Assembly: GCA_018398805.1 (NCBI GenBank)
Contig: JAGFBZ010000577.1
Coordinates: 62,001-126,000, forward strand
Origin: Hirundichthys speculiger
Taxonomy: Eukaryota; Chordata; Actinopteri; Beloniformes; Exocoetidae
DNA length: 64,000 bases
Direction: 5' to 3'
Shown here piece after piece: positions 47,977-59,930 of the stretch. Position 1 is the stretch's first letter, and every line of letters begins with the position of its first letter. The position numbers and the translations under genes were made by a program. The notes under the pieces were generated by a model. It ran no database searches, was not told the DNA's origin, and saw only the letters and a program-made list of their open reading frames with translations.

Positions 47977-49390
47977 TTTTTGCAGATCTCTTGAGGGCTT
48001 TCCAGGTTCATTGAGCAGCCTTTGTTCTACTTAATGCAAACCACAGGTTGCGAATTTGTATTTGCCACATGCATTTCCAAACATCCATTCACAGTACTAC
48101 AGTACTGATGATCTGCATTTTCACACCTCACTTTAGTTTCCTTTATATATGTTAATTCAAATCTAATTGGGGAAATACAACTCTTTGTAAACTCTCCTCT
48201 TTTTGTTTTTGTTGCTAACCTGAACCAAGCTGGTAATAAATGCGGCCTGATCACGGTGCCGGATCCTTTCTATAATTAAAACCTTAACGTTTATGGTCGG
48301 TGCTTTCTCTGTTTAGTCACCTGTCTCTTCTTCACGGTTAAATAAAATGTAATTGTCTTGTGAAGAGAGAGATTTGTGAGAAATACTGGTAAGGACGAAT
48401 GTAGAGGAGGCCCCCGATAGTAAAGTTTACCCATAGCCTTTTGTTTCATACACATATTTCATATTTCAACTGTTTGTTTTTGTCTGATATGTTTCAGAAA
48501 TGGAAATTAATTTAGTGGGGTGTATTTTCCGGTAGACATCAGAAACATGGGCTGGGTGATGAGACATGTTGTTTTAGTTTAATTTAATTTATTTGTGTGG
48601 ACAGTTAAGTTGTCTCTGGTACATTTCTGTGACTGCATCCGCTGCCAGCGTGCTGGTTGCTTATTGGACTCACTGGGCTCCGTGTTTAAAACACCAACTA
48701 CAACTTTTGTGTGAAGCCTTGCAAGAGCTGACTTTATTTAGTTAGGCTTCTGGTTAAATTGCTTGCCATGGGTAGTGTGCCCCACTTTAGACTGCGTGTA
48801 GAATGGTTTTTCTATTTTTTTTTTGACTGAAACATTTGGGTTTTCTTTTGTCTTGTGTAGCTATATTGACTTTTAGATTCTTGGGGTACCAGGTTCAGGT
48901 ACTTTTACTACATATTTCTGTGTAGTGATGTGGATCTGGGTTCCCTTCTAGGATCTTCTCTCTTTTTTTCTTCTTACATCTCCTGTTAAAAGTCTTGCTT
49001 TGTTGTTTTCTTTTTGCTGCTATTCACCCATTTAGTTTGCTGTTTTAGTCTGAAAGTCTAGTTCCTCGAGTTAAAAGTTCTGGTTTGATTTCCTTTGTTT
49101 TCATCCAACCTGACTGGTAAAGCAATTCCAAAAATGAGTAGTTAAAAACTGGGGAGCATTTTAACATTGATTTTTCTAACTACTCAGAAAAAAAAAAAGA
49201 ATTTTGTCCACTTTAAGCAAGGCTATTAGAGCAGAGGCAGTTGCTTAATGTAGTAGAGTCTACTAATGAAGAGCCTGTCTGCTCTGAAGTCTCAGGAGTC
49301 AACAAGGAAAGGGGCTTCTCATTTAAATCTATTTGTAATTATTCTAATTTTTGAGCAGTGTAAAGACCTGTTAACGTTGCACCATCAACA

Positions 49391-49513
49391 GGATTTGGAG
49401 CATGAGAAATGGGCCGAGGAGCACAAACTTGAGCTAGTAAGGTTGAGATTGTGTGTCTCTCTCCATGAAGCTTTACTGAAACGAGAACATTACAATGCTA
49501 CAGACCTGATCTG
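49391..49513 (+). pseudogene. Charged helical frame, possibly gag-like or an exon
   Basis: After a possible acceptor (CACCATCAACAG) the plus strand reads DLEHEKWAEEHKLELVRLRL then CVSLHEALLKREHYNATDLI and a stop. The E/K/L-rich helix resembles coiled-coil parts of retrotransposon gag proteins but could also be a host exon. Not recognised. Confidence 0.25.
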
Positions 49514-49835
49514 ATAAGGGATGGCAAGCTTTTTAATTCTTTTCAATGCAGACTGTTTCTGATCTTTCCGAAGTTGGCTAAAGTCTAAAGAGCTGGCTCT
49601 GAAATCCTTACCTTTGTGGATGTATGTTTTGAATGGAAAAGCCCCATGAGCCTTTTCTGCTTTGAATATGACTGACAGCAATAGCTATAAAGTTAAAGCT
49701 GCTGTTTTTAAAAATATTATGAACTTTTGTCCCAAAGACTTGCTGGTAAAAGTTAGAAACTCTAGGTAACACAAGTCAAACTTCTGATGGGTTTGTTTGG
49801 GAACTGACAATTGTGATGTAAAAATAATAATTGGG

Positions 49836-50228
49836 TATCTTATTTTACCAGTAATTGGGTGAGTTTCCTGTGAGGCAGTTATACAACAATTACACAAGAC
49901 ACTTAACCATGGATGAAAGTGCAAAGTGGATTTAATCTCCATTGTATACAGCAGAGATGGTCATTCACTCACATACAGGATGAGCCCATGTCAGGAAATG
50001 ACAATGAGCGAACCAGGTGCAAAAGTTTTAAATGCGTTAAAAGTAACTTTTAACACACTGTCTCAATAACAACGAAGCCTTGACTAACTTCTCCAGACGG
50101 CTATGTGTCCCAGAATCATACAATTAACATCTGAGTGACTATATTTCACATTTCAGAGGAGAAGTCACGGATGCATAGAACTTAGCATTATTCAAACAAA
50201 CAGGTCACACTGACCTAAGGGCCACTTT
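49836..50228 (+). repeat. LTR-like dispersed repeat, copy 3
   Basis: The most complete copy, about 393 bp. It matches copy 1 at both ends and copy 2 at the right end (GACCTAAGGGCCACTTTT). It has extra bases around 50,020-50,045 relative to copy 1. No reading frame. Confidence 0.55.
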
Positions 50229-51849
50229 TTTTATAACAACTAATTAATTGGTGGCAAATTGCTTCTGGAGTTGACATTTCCACATTTATGTGAGCTCCTT
50301 TCATTAGAGCAGTTTAAATCTACTCTTCCATAACATATAGCTATTTACATGAATGAACACAAAAAATGCCTCTGGTGCAGCTGTTTTGACAGTTGAATGA
50401 AAGAAAATGGTAACTGATGACTCGGAGGGAGCTTTTCCAGGAAGCATAGGGGAGCTGGGCCTGAGTAAAAGAATTCATCCTTTAAACCTAGTGATAGTCA
50501 AACCAGGGAAGAGCAGAGCAGGACTCTTGTTTAAGAAAAAATGAATGCCCTGTGTTAAAAATCTGAGAAACCGTATTCAGGGATATCCATAACTTTGACA
50601 CGTGGTTATGAATAAAAAGATACATTTGATTTGAAATTTGTCAAGTATGATACATTGTAGATTCATGTTCAGGTGCTTAATTTGGAGATATCTTATTCAA
50701 TAAAACAAAAAGAGTTCTTGAAGAGACAAGTTTTTATGATGTGAATATTTTCAAAAAGAACAGATTGGTCAAGAGCTTTTACATGTATTGGTCTCACTCA
50801 GGGACAAGTTAAAGTTTGACTCGAAGGTGAATCAGGTTTGAGAGATGTCTGTTTTTTACTACAGATCAATGGAACTGCATCTGCTGGCAAACTCTTTCAA
50901 CAGAAAAAAAAACAATTCCAGCTTATCTAAACACCTCAACCTTAATACATCTACACACAGGCTCCCCCCCCCCGAAAAAAGAGCACGAACCTGGTTTAAA
51001 CATTTTGCAAATTGAAACAGGTGGATTCGACGTACTTAATATTAAAACAGTGTTTATCATTCATCACAAATTCATCTCAACTACTTTCATTTTGTTCAAG
51101 CTCATGTAGTGTCATGTTTCATACCCTTTAAAGGCTTTTTGCATTTCCATCTAGTTTTTTTAATATGTTATGATCCATTAACATCAAATAATAATCATAT
51201 AAAGTAATACAAATGTATGTAAATATTTAACTTATTTACAGAGACGTTTATATTAACAGTGTAATAAATGACCATTGATAACTACAGGGAACAGCAGGGA
51301 CCGTTAGCCATTGTAGGGGCCCCAGATAAAATTTGATTGGCCCGCTGAAGTGCCCCAGTCTTTCCACATGTGCCTCTGAGAACGATGATCAGATTATAGA
51401 TGGATGCAATTCTGTGCCCAAACAGTTACTGGTACTAATGTCCATCATCAATAAAGTTTACGAGAAAAGAATTATACTGATGTGAAAGGAGCACTGGAGA
51501 CGAGCTTCCATTTGTCTAACATTACACAGAATACCAATTAATGGTAGTCAAAATTTTGTGTTGGTAAGTCTCAAATCCTAATGCTGATTGTCAGTCATGT
51601 TTGACAGAACATTTACTCGCTGCTGTCACTCAGCCCAAGTCTGTGAAACATTTAGGTTGTAGGCAGCAGCTGGCTATTTCACAGGAACTTACTTGTGTTC
51701 AAAAATGAATGTCACCACTTCACTGCTGCATATAAATATAATGTTAATTCATCTGCTTCTTGTGTTGATGACGATGTGTGTTTGTCAACTCGGTTCCTTG
51801 GATGATGTTGAGATAAACTCCATCCCTGCTGTGATCATCAACAGTACAA
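50229..51849. other. Non-coding, nothing recognised
   Basis: AT-rich. The frame at 51,693-52,130 overlaps the RTE element on the opposite strand and is not credible as a gene. Confidence 0.5.
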
Positions 51850-52668
51850 AGTCTTCTCCTCCTTCTGGCTGTTCCCTTCAGCGAATCATTCACCTCCATC
51901 TAACCCTACCCTCTGCATCATCTTCTCTCACACCAACTAACTTCATATCCTCTTTCATTACACTCATAAATGTACTTTTTGGTCTTCCTCTGGGCCTCCT
52001 GCCTGGCAATTCCAATCTCATCATCCTTCTGCCGATATATTCACTATCCCTCCTCTGTACATGTCCAAACATCTCAGTCTGGCCTCTCAGATGTTTTAGA
52101 GAGAAAGTCAAACATGAGCTGTGCCTCTGATGTAATCATTCCTGATCCTGTCCATCCTCGTTACTCCCAACGGGAACCTCAAGATTTTTAATCTCTTCCA
52201 CCTCCAACTCTCACTCTTGTTTTTTTTTTTTTTTTAAATTTTTCTCAGTGCCACAGTCTCTAAACCACAACATCGGAGGTCTCACCACTGTCTTGTACAT
52301 CTTTCCTTTGATCCTTGCTGATACTTTTATCACATATCGTGCCTGGCAGTTTTCTCCACCCATTCCAACTTGCTTGCATACTCTTGACCTCCTTTCCACA
52401 AATTCCACTGCTCTGACCCAAAGTGTTTAAAATCCTCCGCTTTCTTTATCTCTGCTCCCTGTAGCTTCACTGCTCCACTTGGGTTCCTCTCATTCACACA
52501 AATGTATTCTGTCTTGCTGCGCGCTAACCTTCATTCCTCTCCTTTCCAGGCCATACCTCCACCTCTGTAGCTTTACCTCCACCTGCTCCCTGCTCTCACT
52601 ACAGATCGCAATGTCATCTGTGAACATTATAGTCCATGGAGATCCCTATCTAACCTCATCTGCCAGCT
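51850..52668 (-). pseudogene. RTE-type LINE, C-terminal part of ORF2
   Basis: Read on the minus strand from 52,668: LADEV, SPWTIMFTDDIAICSES (the catalytic (F/Y)xDD box of reverse transcriptase, here FTDD), LQRWRYGLERRGMKVS, KISARIKGK-like KVSARIKGKMYKTVVRPPML (52,260-52,340), then FGHVQRRDSEYIGRRMMRLE and LPGRRPRGRPK (51,890-52,110). This order is that of RTE-clade ORF2 after the finger/palm region. Stops and frameshifts occur throughout. It continues upstream at 53,069 beyond an inserted L2 fragment. Confidence 0.75.
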
Positions 52669-53068
52669 ACTCCTCTGACCATCTCACCTCAGTGCGGCTA
52701 CCTGCATCTGTTTATGTAGCCATTTCATTTGGTCATTTGTGTGCTCTCTCTGTCCTGTCTCCCCTCTCTTTTTATTTCTTTACCCGGCTGGCCTTCGGCA
52801 GGAAGGTCCACCCGTATGAGCCAGGTCCTGCTCAAGGTTTCTTCCTCTAAAAGTGGAGTTTTTCCTTGCCACTGTTTGGCTTAAAGTTTTTCTTTCTCCT
52901 GCTGTGGGAGTTTTTTGTTACCTGACATTATCCTTGATTTGGATTAAATATTATATTTTTAGTTAATGAAATTTGCTCTGGGGTCATGCTCTGGGTCTCT
53001 GTAAAGCACCTAGAGACAACTGACATTCTAACAGATGCTATACAAATAAAATTGAAATGAATTGAATT
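52669..53068 (+). mobile_element. L2-type LINE 3' end inserted in the RTE
   Basis: Contains the same 3' UTR as the copies at 28,320-28,757 and 36,820-37,250 (CCTCTGACCATCTCACC, GAGCCAGGTCCTGCTC, GCTATACAAATAAAATTG) and an AATTG-type tail. RTE coding sequence flanks it on both sides, interrupted between ...FTIEMD and LADEV..., just before the FTDD box. The exact target duplication is not clear. Confidence 0.8.
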
Positions 53069-53405
53069 GTCCATCTCTATAGTAAACAGGAAGAATCTCA
53101 GAGCCGATCCTCGATGCAGTCCCACCTCCACCTCAAACTTCTCTGTCACACCTACAGCGCACCTCATCATTGTCTTACAGCTCTCATGCAAGTCCTGCAC
53201 CACTTTAACATACTTCTCTTCTGCTCCAGACCTCCTCATACAATAATAGAGCTTCTCTCTCTGTACCCCGTCATATGCTTTCTCAAGGTTTAGAAACACA
53301 AGGTGCAGCACCCTCTGACATTCTCTGTACTTCTTTATCAGCATCCTCAAAGCAAACATCGCAACTGTATTCCTCTGTAGTTGCCACAAGTTTGCACATC
53401 TCCTA
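53069..53405 (-). pseudogene. RTE-type LINE, central reverse transcriptase segment
   Basis: The minus strand encodes MFALRMLIKKYRECQRVLHL, then VFLNLEKAYDGVQREKLYYC, MRRSGAEEKYVKVVQDLHES and VEVGLHRGSALRFFLFTIEMD. LEKAYD is the palm motif with the first catalytic aspartate. A deletion of roughly 50 codons with a frame change, compared with the family, lies between NYRGIQ (about 53,364) and MFALRML. It adjoins the CACTA insertion at 53,406. Confidence 0.8.
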
Positions 53406-53560
53406 CACTGTAAAACCTAACAGTGCATCTTAATAAAATAATTAAGTTAACATAACTCATACTTTGAAAAAAGTTAGATGAAATTATTTCCATCAATTAA
53501 ACTAACTCAAAAATGAAATGTTGAAGTAATAACTCGGTTGCTTTGAGTGCATTTAAATTT
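53406..53560 (+). repeat. Left terminus and subterminal repeats of the CACTA element
   Basis: Inverted terminus followed by repeats of the type TTAAGTTAA, AACTCA and ACTTTGA. Comparable motifs occur in the right subterminal region, as is usual for CACTA elements, where they serve as transposase-binding sites. Confidence 0.6.
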
Positions 53561-54280
53561 TTGGAGCATTTAAGTGTTGGTGACATAATTCTACTTCATT
53601 CAGCTAACTTATTCTGTATAGGTTGTGTTTACATCATTATAAAAAATATAAGTCCATACACCGTGATTTGGCTTTTTATAAAGGGTTTTTTAAAAACCCT
53701 ATATCACCAATTGTATCATCTTTTTTACATGATGTTCTGAGACAAAAAAAAAACAACAATTGAGCAATACATCAAATCCTGATATATCAAAAGTTATGCA
53801 ATTTAAGATTAATATGTGCAAATTTCTTTGTTTCTTTTTCTATCTTTTTTTTTTTTTTTTTAGTATTAGATCATCCTGGCAATTATTTAATGGTTTGTGC
53901 TTTACAGGGTTAATTGTTTGGTTTATTGTGAACAAATAAGCCAATAAGACAAAGAATTAATTCAAAATCTTTGTATGATTAAAAAGTTTTTGTGTTGATT
54001 GCACAAAGAAATCGGACAAATGTGCGAAAATAAATCAGTCACGATTTCGATAAATACATTTCGTGGGCAGATTTTTTAACTGTGTCCATTAAGTGAAGTG
54101 TTCGGATCCAGTGCGTTTGCAGACAGCGCTGACGTCACTCCGCCACCAACGTCTGCCTGAGGAGCATGTGTGCGGCTCCATTTATCACCGGTGACTTGCA
54201 TTTGGAGTAGTCAGGATTTTTGTCTTTGAACGGGAGTCGGGAGGACGCTAGACGCATTTTTTATCGGCTGGCACTTTACA

Positions 54281-54303
54281 GGAAGATCTACCCACTTTAC
54301 CAG
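54281..54303 (+). promoter_or_regulatory. Likely 5' leader exon end with splice donor
   Basis: CCACTTTACCAG|GTAACTG is a good donor following a locally GC-richer region (about 54,100-54,280). A matching acceptor TATTTTACCAG lies at about 54,643-54,653, 40 bases before the ATG at 54,691. I infer a non-coding first exon of the transposase gene. Confidence 0.4.
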
Positions 54304-54690
54304 GTAACTGTTGTACTATTTTATTGCTGTTTTGCCCGATTTCCGGTTAGTTAGTCGGCTGTTTGAATTAAACCACCACAGCGTTAGCCTGTGAAGTGAA
54401 GTAATTTAACAAGTTTAACAAAATTAGCTCTAGCTTGCAAGCTTCGGATTAAATTCAGCAAGGAACTTGATTAAATTCAAGTTAAGGAGCATATGCATGT
54501 AGATGTTAGCTTATAGGTATTAGCTAGCACTAACCGCTCTCGCCTGAATTTGGCGCTTTACTTTCTCCGCTACGAAAAAAAAAACGTCAGTTGTTTGAAT
54601 GAAAAACGGGCGGTTAATTACTTCACTGGACGCTGAGAAAACTATTTTACCAGCGCAAACTTGAGAATAAACATAATTGTTTCACGAAAA

Positions 54691-55185
54691 TATGTGGAAA
54701 TGTAAGTTATGCAAGTTTTCTAGTTGTTTCAAAATACAGTTGTTGAGACATTACAGGCTCTACCATGGCCAGTACTCCACACAGTTTCACCCTTGCCTTG
54801 CTTGTATACTAGTTGCATGTGTACATTCACAACTTTTAATTCACTGAAGGTACATTTGTCAAAAAATCATTCAGCAAGAAGAGTGGTTGCTGGTGACAGT
54901 GATTTGATTATCAGTCAGTCATTTCATTGCCCTGTGTGCGATTTTAAGCAGCCATTTGTTGAGAGGGAAATGTTCAGTCATCTAAGGGGACATTTAAGAA
55001 AAAAAGAAATGGTGCCATGCCCATTTACAGCTTGTAAGTTTGAAACAAATGTGTACTCCACGTATAATGCACACAAATGCAGAGCACATCAGAATGGATC
55101 GGACTATGATGTAGCAATTGTAGTGCAAAATGTTGCTGATGTTTCTCAGAACAGTGACATTGAACATGATTCTGTGGAGCAACCA

Positions 55186-55222
<37 letters not shown>

Positions 55223-57382
55223 CTGTCTCAGCACCAGGCACTAGCACTGAGGGATTAGCAGAACAGTTACAGTACAATCTGGCTGCTTTCTTTTTGAAAA
55301 TGCAAACTATTCTCCATGTATCACAGAGGGCAATACAGGAAATCATTGAGCACATTGATCATTTGTTTTCATTGTCAGAATGTGTTGTCAGAGAATCTGT
55401 AATCAAGATACTGAAAAAACATGACTGTGCTTTCACAGACACACTTGTAAATGAAATTGTCCTGGCAGTTTCAGAGAGCAATGTTTTGCACAAATCTGTT
55501 ACTTTTGAAGGACCATTATCAACAGCTAAGAGGAGAAAATCTTTTTTTTATGGAGAAATTTCCATTTGTTAAGCCTGTAGAATACCTTATTGAGTCATCA
55601 CAGCGCACCTACATGTATGTACCTATTCTCACATCTTTACAACTCTTGTTGCAAAAAACTGATGTACTTGAAAAAGTCAAAGAAACAGCATCACATATGC
55701 CTGAACAGTATATGTCATATTGTGATGGTTTCCACTATCAGGGAAATAAGCTTCTTTCAGATAAGGGTCAAAAATTATCAGTAATTCTCTATGTTGATGA
55801 TTTTGAAGTCACAAACCCTTTAGGAACATCCAAAAAAATTCACAAAGTGTGTGCAGTCTACTGGACATTAGCTAACATACCAGTTAAGTATCGTTCAGCC
55901 CTCCATTCTACTCAGCTGGCCATTTTGTGCAACTCAAACGATGTGCGACAGTTTGGATATGAGAAAGTTTTTACACCTCTTTTGAATGACCTAAAAACTC
56001 TTGAAAAAGTGGGTGTCTACATTGAAGCATTTGGTGACTGTCTCAGAGGCACAGTCTACTCTGTTGTGGCTGATAATCTTGCTGCCCATGGGCTAGCTGG
56101 TTTCAATGAGAGCTTCAGGTCTACATATTTCTGCAGATTTTGCCTTGCCACCCAAACAGAAATGCAGAAATCAGATGCAGTAACTGGAAGTTTTGAAATG
56201 AGAACCAAAGACTTTCATGATGCTCTTGTTCGAGAAAAGACCAATGACAGTGATTGTGATTATGGTGTGAAACAGAGTTGTGTTCTCTCTGACCATCTCG
56301 CTTATTTCCATCCCATCACAGGATTTCCTCCTGATATCCTGCATGACCTGTTTGAAGGTGTGGTCCCCGTGGAGTTGGCGCACTGCTTGAAAGGTTTGAT
56401 TAGAAAGAAATACTTCAGTTTAGAGCAGCTGAATAAAGCAGTCCAGTGTTTTCCCTACCAGCATTCTGATAAGGTCGACCGCCCTCACCCAGTTCCTCAA
56501 AACTTTGCCAGTCGAGGAACAATTGGTGGGAATGGGCATGAGAACCACACTCTGCTAAGACTGCTACCTGTTCTCATTGGCTCCAGAGTGCCAGAAGGGG
56601 AGAAAATATGGGAAGTCTTAATGGAGTTAAAAGATATAGTTGAGCTGGCTATTTCCCATACTTTCACAGATAATACCATCCAGTACATGGCATGCAAGAT
56701 TTTAGATCACAGGCAACTCCTTCAGGAAGTCTTCCCCAACTTAAGACTGCGACCAAAGCATCATTATATCGAACACTATCCTTATCTTATAAGGTGCTTT
56801 GGTCCTCTGGTGCATCTCTGGACAATGAGATTTGAGGGGAAGCACAAGGTTTTCAAGAAGATAGTTCGTGACACTCATAACTACAAAAATGTACTGAAAA
56901 CACTGGCAGAGAGACATCAAAATATGATGGCATTCTATCTGTCATCACAAACATTTTTCAAGCCACCTGTGCAGACTTCAAATGTGGAGTCTGTTTTTAT
57001 TGAGTCATTGCCTATTGATACACATTCAGTAGTGTCAAGCATCACAGACAGCAGCAGTGTATATGGCACAAAACAGGCAACAATTCAAGGCACAAGGTTC
57101 GTGGTGGGCATGTTTGTATGTAGTGGGACATCTGCTGCCTTGCCTGAGTTCAAAGAGATCAGGAACATATTGCTCATTGGAAATGATATCTTCTTTCTGT
57201 TAAAAGACTATGAGACCTGGTATGTTGAGCATTTGAGGTCATATGAGCTGACAGACCATAAAAACAAGAGCCATTCACTAAAGTCTCTGAGTCAGCTAAC
57301 TGATCAAATGCCACAGATTGCCTACAAAGTCTCAGGTAGGCTAATTCTGACAACTAAACATTTCATTTCAGTGATTGAATGA
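54691..57382 (+). pseudogene. C2H2 zinc-finger / DDE transposase-like gene of the CACTA element (two frame breaks)
   Basis: About 890 codons. The N-terminus (ATG 54,691) reads MWKCKLCKFSSCFKIQ then LLRHYRLYHG, a C2H2 finger. Further fingers follow: CTFTTFNSLKVHLSKNH, CPVCDFKQPF..HLRGH and CPFTACKF...HKCRAH (to about 55,090). A run of about a dozen aspartates (55,186-55,221) comes next. The C-terminal domain (from 55,550) has the layout of a CACTA-group RNase H-fold transposase: LYVDDFEV (Asp at 55,795-55,800), VVADNLAAHG (Asp at 56,072), FCRFC (56,132-56,143) and ILHDLFEGVV (Glu at 56,354), then KHHYIEHYP and WTMRFEGKHK. I infer D, D and E to be catalytic. One missing base in the C-run at 54,790-54,792 and one extra T in the T8 at 55,542-55,549 break the frame; the latter causes the stop at 55,570. 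The main frame stays open to 57,382. Confidence 0.75.
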
Positions 57383-57730
57383 AGGAGCACGCAGCCATCC
57401 TAAGCCTGTTATCTCAGTGGCTGAAAAGAGACTGAGGATCATTTGGAGACTGATATTATTACTTGTGGTCACCTCCTTCCACTCTCGACAAAGTAATTGA
57501 AGGTAATGTCTGCTGTTTACTAGGAAATGATGGTATCTAGGAACATGTCTTCTGTATGCATCTTTTAATCAGAAAAGCACGGTTATTCTAGCTAGCTGGA
57601 CTATATGTGTGTTTAGCTTGGTCCACAAATATATTCAGTGGACCAATTGATATGTGCAAGTTCTTAAGCAGCTGGTGGAAATTTTTTATTTCCCTTTTTT
57701 ATGTTTCAGGTTTCTTATATCACGGTGAAA

Positions 57731-58702
57731 ATGGAAGCAACTGATGTGCTTAAACTAAGGGTCATCATTGATGACGTCAATGCTGAGAGACTTATTTTGC
57801 CCTCTCGTCCTGAAACTGTAAATGCCCTTATATGTGAGATGAAGGATAAGCTAAATCTGGCATATGACTTTCGCCTTCAGTTTCAAGACCCAGAATTTGA
57901 CAATGCCCTGTGCAATTTAGTTAACATGGAAGACCTACCATCTAAGGCCACCGTTAAGATATTTAGAGTTATTGAGTCAGATCTGAGTTCAACTAGTACA
58001 GATGACACTGTGCTATTGTCTGATAACACAGAATCACCAGAGCGACTTTGCAGATGGCCAGCCATCTTTTTTGTTCCAGATTTCTCATTTGAGGTTGAGT
58101 ATACTCTAAAAGAGGGCAACTCTGCCTACATGAGAGAGGGAAAAACTCTCAGGTTGACCAGGGACCAAAAGCACAACATATTGGATGCAATGGCTGCTGA
58201 AATATACAAACATAAAGCATATCCCAGTGCCAAACAGATTGGTTTGGCAGCAGAGGCTCTGGTAAACAAGCACCCCTGTCTCAAGGAAAATGCTTCCAAA
58301 AGAGGCTATGAGGGCTGGCAGAACAGTTTGCGCTTTAAGATGGGAAACTACAGGAGCAAACTGAGCAGGGCTGGCATAATGGATGTGGCTGTGAATGCAG
58401 GAAAAACGTAGCAGGACCAATCCAGAGGGTGAAGCACCCAGGGCCAGGATCAAAAGGCCCAGGAGAGGGGAAGTCAACTTCCTTCCCAACTATCCCCATG
58501 GAGAAAATAGGCAGACACTGGAGACCCAAAGGCTTGCCATGGTTGACCAGTTCAAGAGGACATCAATGGAAAGGGACATGACATTCATCCATCATCATAT
58601 ATGCAACGTACCTTTGCTCTCAGACGCGAAGAAATTGTGAACTTAGCTCCTCCAGTTGCTGAATTTAAGGACAGATGGCCTGCACTCTTTTGTGAACCAC
58701 AA
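57731..58702 (+). pseudogene. SAMD3-like gene of the CACTA element, first coding exon
   Basis: The start is the ATG at 57,731, 20 bases after a strong acceptor (CCCTTTTTTATGTTTCAG). An ATG at 57,701 lies in the intron. The first 75 residues (LKLRVIIDDVNAERLILPSR ... DFRLQFQDPEFDNALCNLV ... ATVKIFRV) resemble a PB1/ubiquitin-like fold. They are followed by WPAIFFVPDFSFEVEY, QKHNILDAMAAEIYKHKAYP and FKMGNYRSKLSRAG. I recognise this as the family annotated in fish as sterile alpha motif domain-containing protein 3-like. The frame breaks at an A5 run (58,402-58,406; A4 would restore it) and again near 58,590-58,602. The exon ends EPQ|GTGAGT. Function is not established. Confidence 0.65.
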
Positions 58703-58855
58703 GTGAGTATAAAGTTGAAAAATATGCTTAAAAAATAAGCATATATCATCAAAGTCATCATAAGATTTGAGTAGTTTATGGATGTATTATGTCTGACTGA
58801 AAATGTTTGAAAAGGCCAGTGTTACAATATTGCATTGCTTTTGTTTTTCATGCAG

Positions 58856-59018
58856 CTGTACAGTGAATTCCACAGGATCACAAATCAAAATCTGCCATCT
58901 ACTTTCTATGCTTCACTGGACACACACACACCCCCAGCTGCTAAAGCTCTACAAAAAGAGGAGGACTGGCAGTTTTGGTCAGAGGATGGAATCGATCCTG
59001 ATGGCTTTTGAGGAAAAG
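58856..59018 (+). pseudogene. SAMD3-like gene, second coding exon
   Basis: Acceptor TTTTTCATGCAG, then LYSEFHRITNQNLPSTFYAS, LD and, after a two-base shift, QLLKLYKKRRTGSFGQRMES, ILMAFEEK|GTTG. The shift lies in the (AC)n run at 58,920-58,931; one AC fewer restores the frame. The family normally has WPALF.E..L..EF.RI....L...F...LD at this place, which matches. Confidence 0.6.
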
Positions 59019-59110
59019 GTTGTTTTTTTTTTTAATTTTATACACAAAATTGATATTGAATGTTAATGCTGAACACTGACATCCCCTATGCATACACTGT
59101 CTTGCAACAG

Positions 59111-59206
59111 GACAAAAACGATATCTGTGCAGCTCGAACAGCAGCCTTGGCCGGCCTACCACTGTACTTGAAGGAGGATTCATCAGAGGTCTTCAGAACT
59201 TTCAAG
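59111..59206 (+). pseudogene. SAMD3-like gene, third coding exon
   Basis: Exactly 96 bases between ACTGTCTTGCAACAG and GTAATT. It encodes DKNDICAARTAALAGLPLYL then KEDSSEVFRTFK. The R..AL.GLP.YL.ED....F.T motif is the most recognisable part of this family. No lesion in this exon. Confidence 0.7.
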
Positions 59207-59614
59207 GTAATTGTGAAATGTGGTTAGCATTAGGTCTCATCAAACACAAATGACAAACAATTTTCTGCTCTTAAATCTGAAACTGAAGTTCAAACTTTCC
59301 AAAACAACTGGCAATGTGCAAGTTTTACACTGTACACTCTCAATTCTGATTTGTAGTTTCCCAACAAATCCTCTAATAAACCAAAACTCATAATGTGATG
59401 TTGATGTATGAACTTTATAGGAAGTTATTGATTTTTAGGGTCTCTGGTCATTCACTTATGTGCACTGGTGTGTATGTGTGTGCATGCATGCATGTAGGAA
59501 GAATTCACACCCTGTTGGTGAAAATAAGAAACTATCAACAGTTATCAGCCTTTGAACAAGCTGGATGATTTGTAAAATTACACTTGCACATTCTTTTCTC
59601 CCTTTTTTGTTCAG

Positions 59615-59928
59615 GATGAAAGTGATGCAAACCAGGATGGAGCAGTGGCTCTGGTGGCTGTGGTGTGGTCAATGAAGAGGAGGTGTCTGAAGTTCCCTTT
59701 CAAACACAGCACGTGTCGATTGTTCTTGAGGATCAGGTTGTCATGTCACACAGATCTTGGACTGATGCACTTGTTATGTTATTTGGACTTGTCTATGCTC
59801 TCAATTTGAAGTACCCTGAGAAGCTAAGTGGCTTCTTTGAATTCATCCAGGTCATCCTCTTAGATCTGGATGATGGAAGAAAGCAGCTCAAACCAAAGTT
59901 ACAGGCATTGAGAAATGAGCTGGAATAA
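59615..59928 (+). pseudogene. SAMD3-like gene, last coding exon
   Basis: Acceptor CCTTTTTTGTTCAG. From about 59,665 the frame encodes EEVSEVPFQTQHVSIVLEDQ, DALVMLFGLVYALNLKYPEK and LQALRNELE, then a stop. The block A.VMLFGL.YALNL.YP is typical of the family C-terminus. The first 50 bases from the acceptor are in another frame, so a further indel probably lies between 59,630 and 59,665. AATAAA overlaps the stop codon (59,925-59,930) and could serve as a polyadenylation signal. Confidence 0.65.
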
Positions 59929-59930
59929 AG

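Larger units (their letters stand above)
47078..49835. other. Unassigned stretch, possible LTR promoter and coiled-coil frame
   Basis: Holds the hairpin at 47,137, a TATA-like promoter region at 47,957 and a charged frame at 49,391-49,513, each listed separately. No complete element or gene is delimited. Confidence 0.35.

Noticed and set aside
51693..52130. 145-codon plus-strand frame with a signal-like start
   Set aside because: It is antisense to the RTE LINE C-terminus, which carries the recognisable motifs.
55025..55355. Minus-strand frames with His and Ser runs
   Set aside because: Shadows of the GAT repeat in the transposase-like gene.
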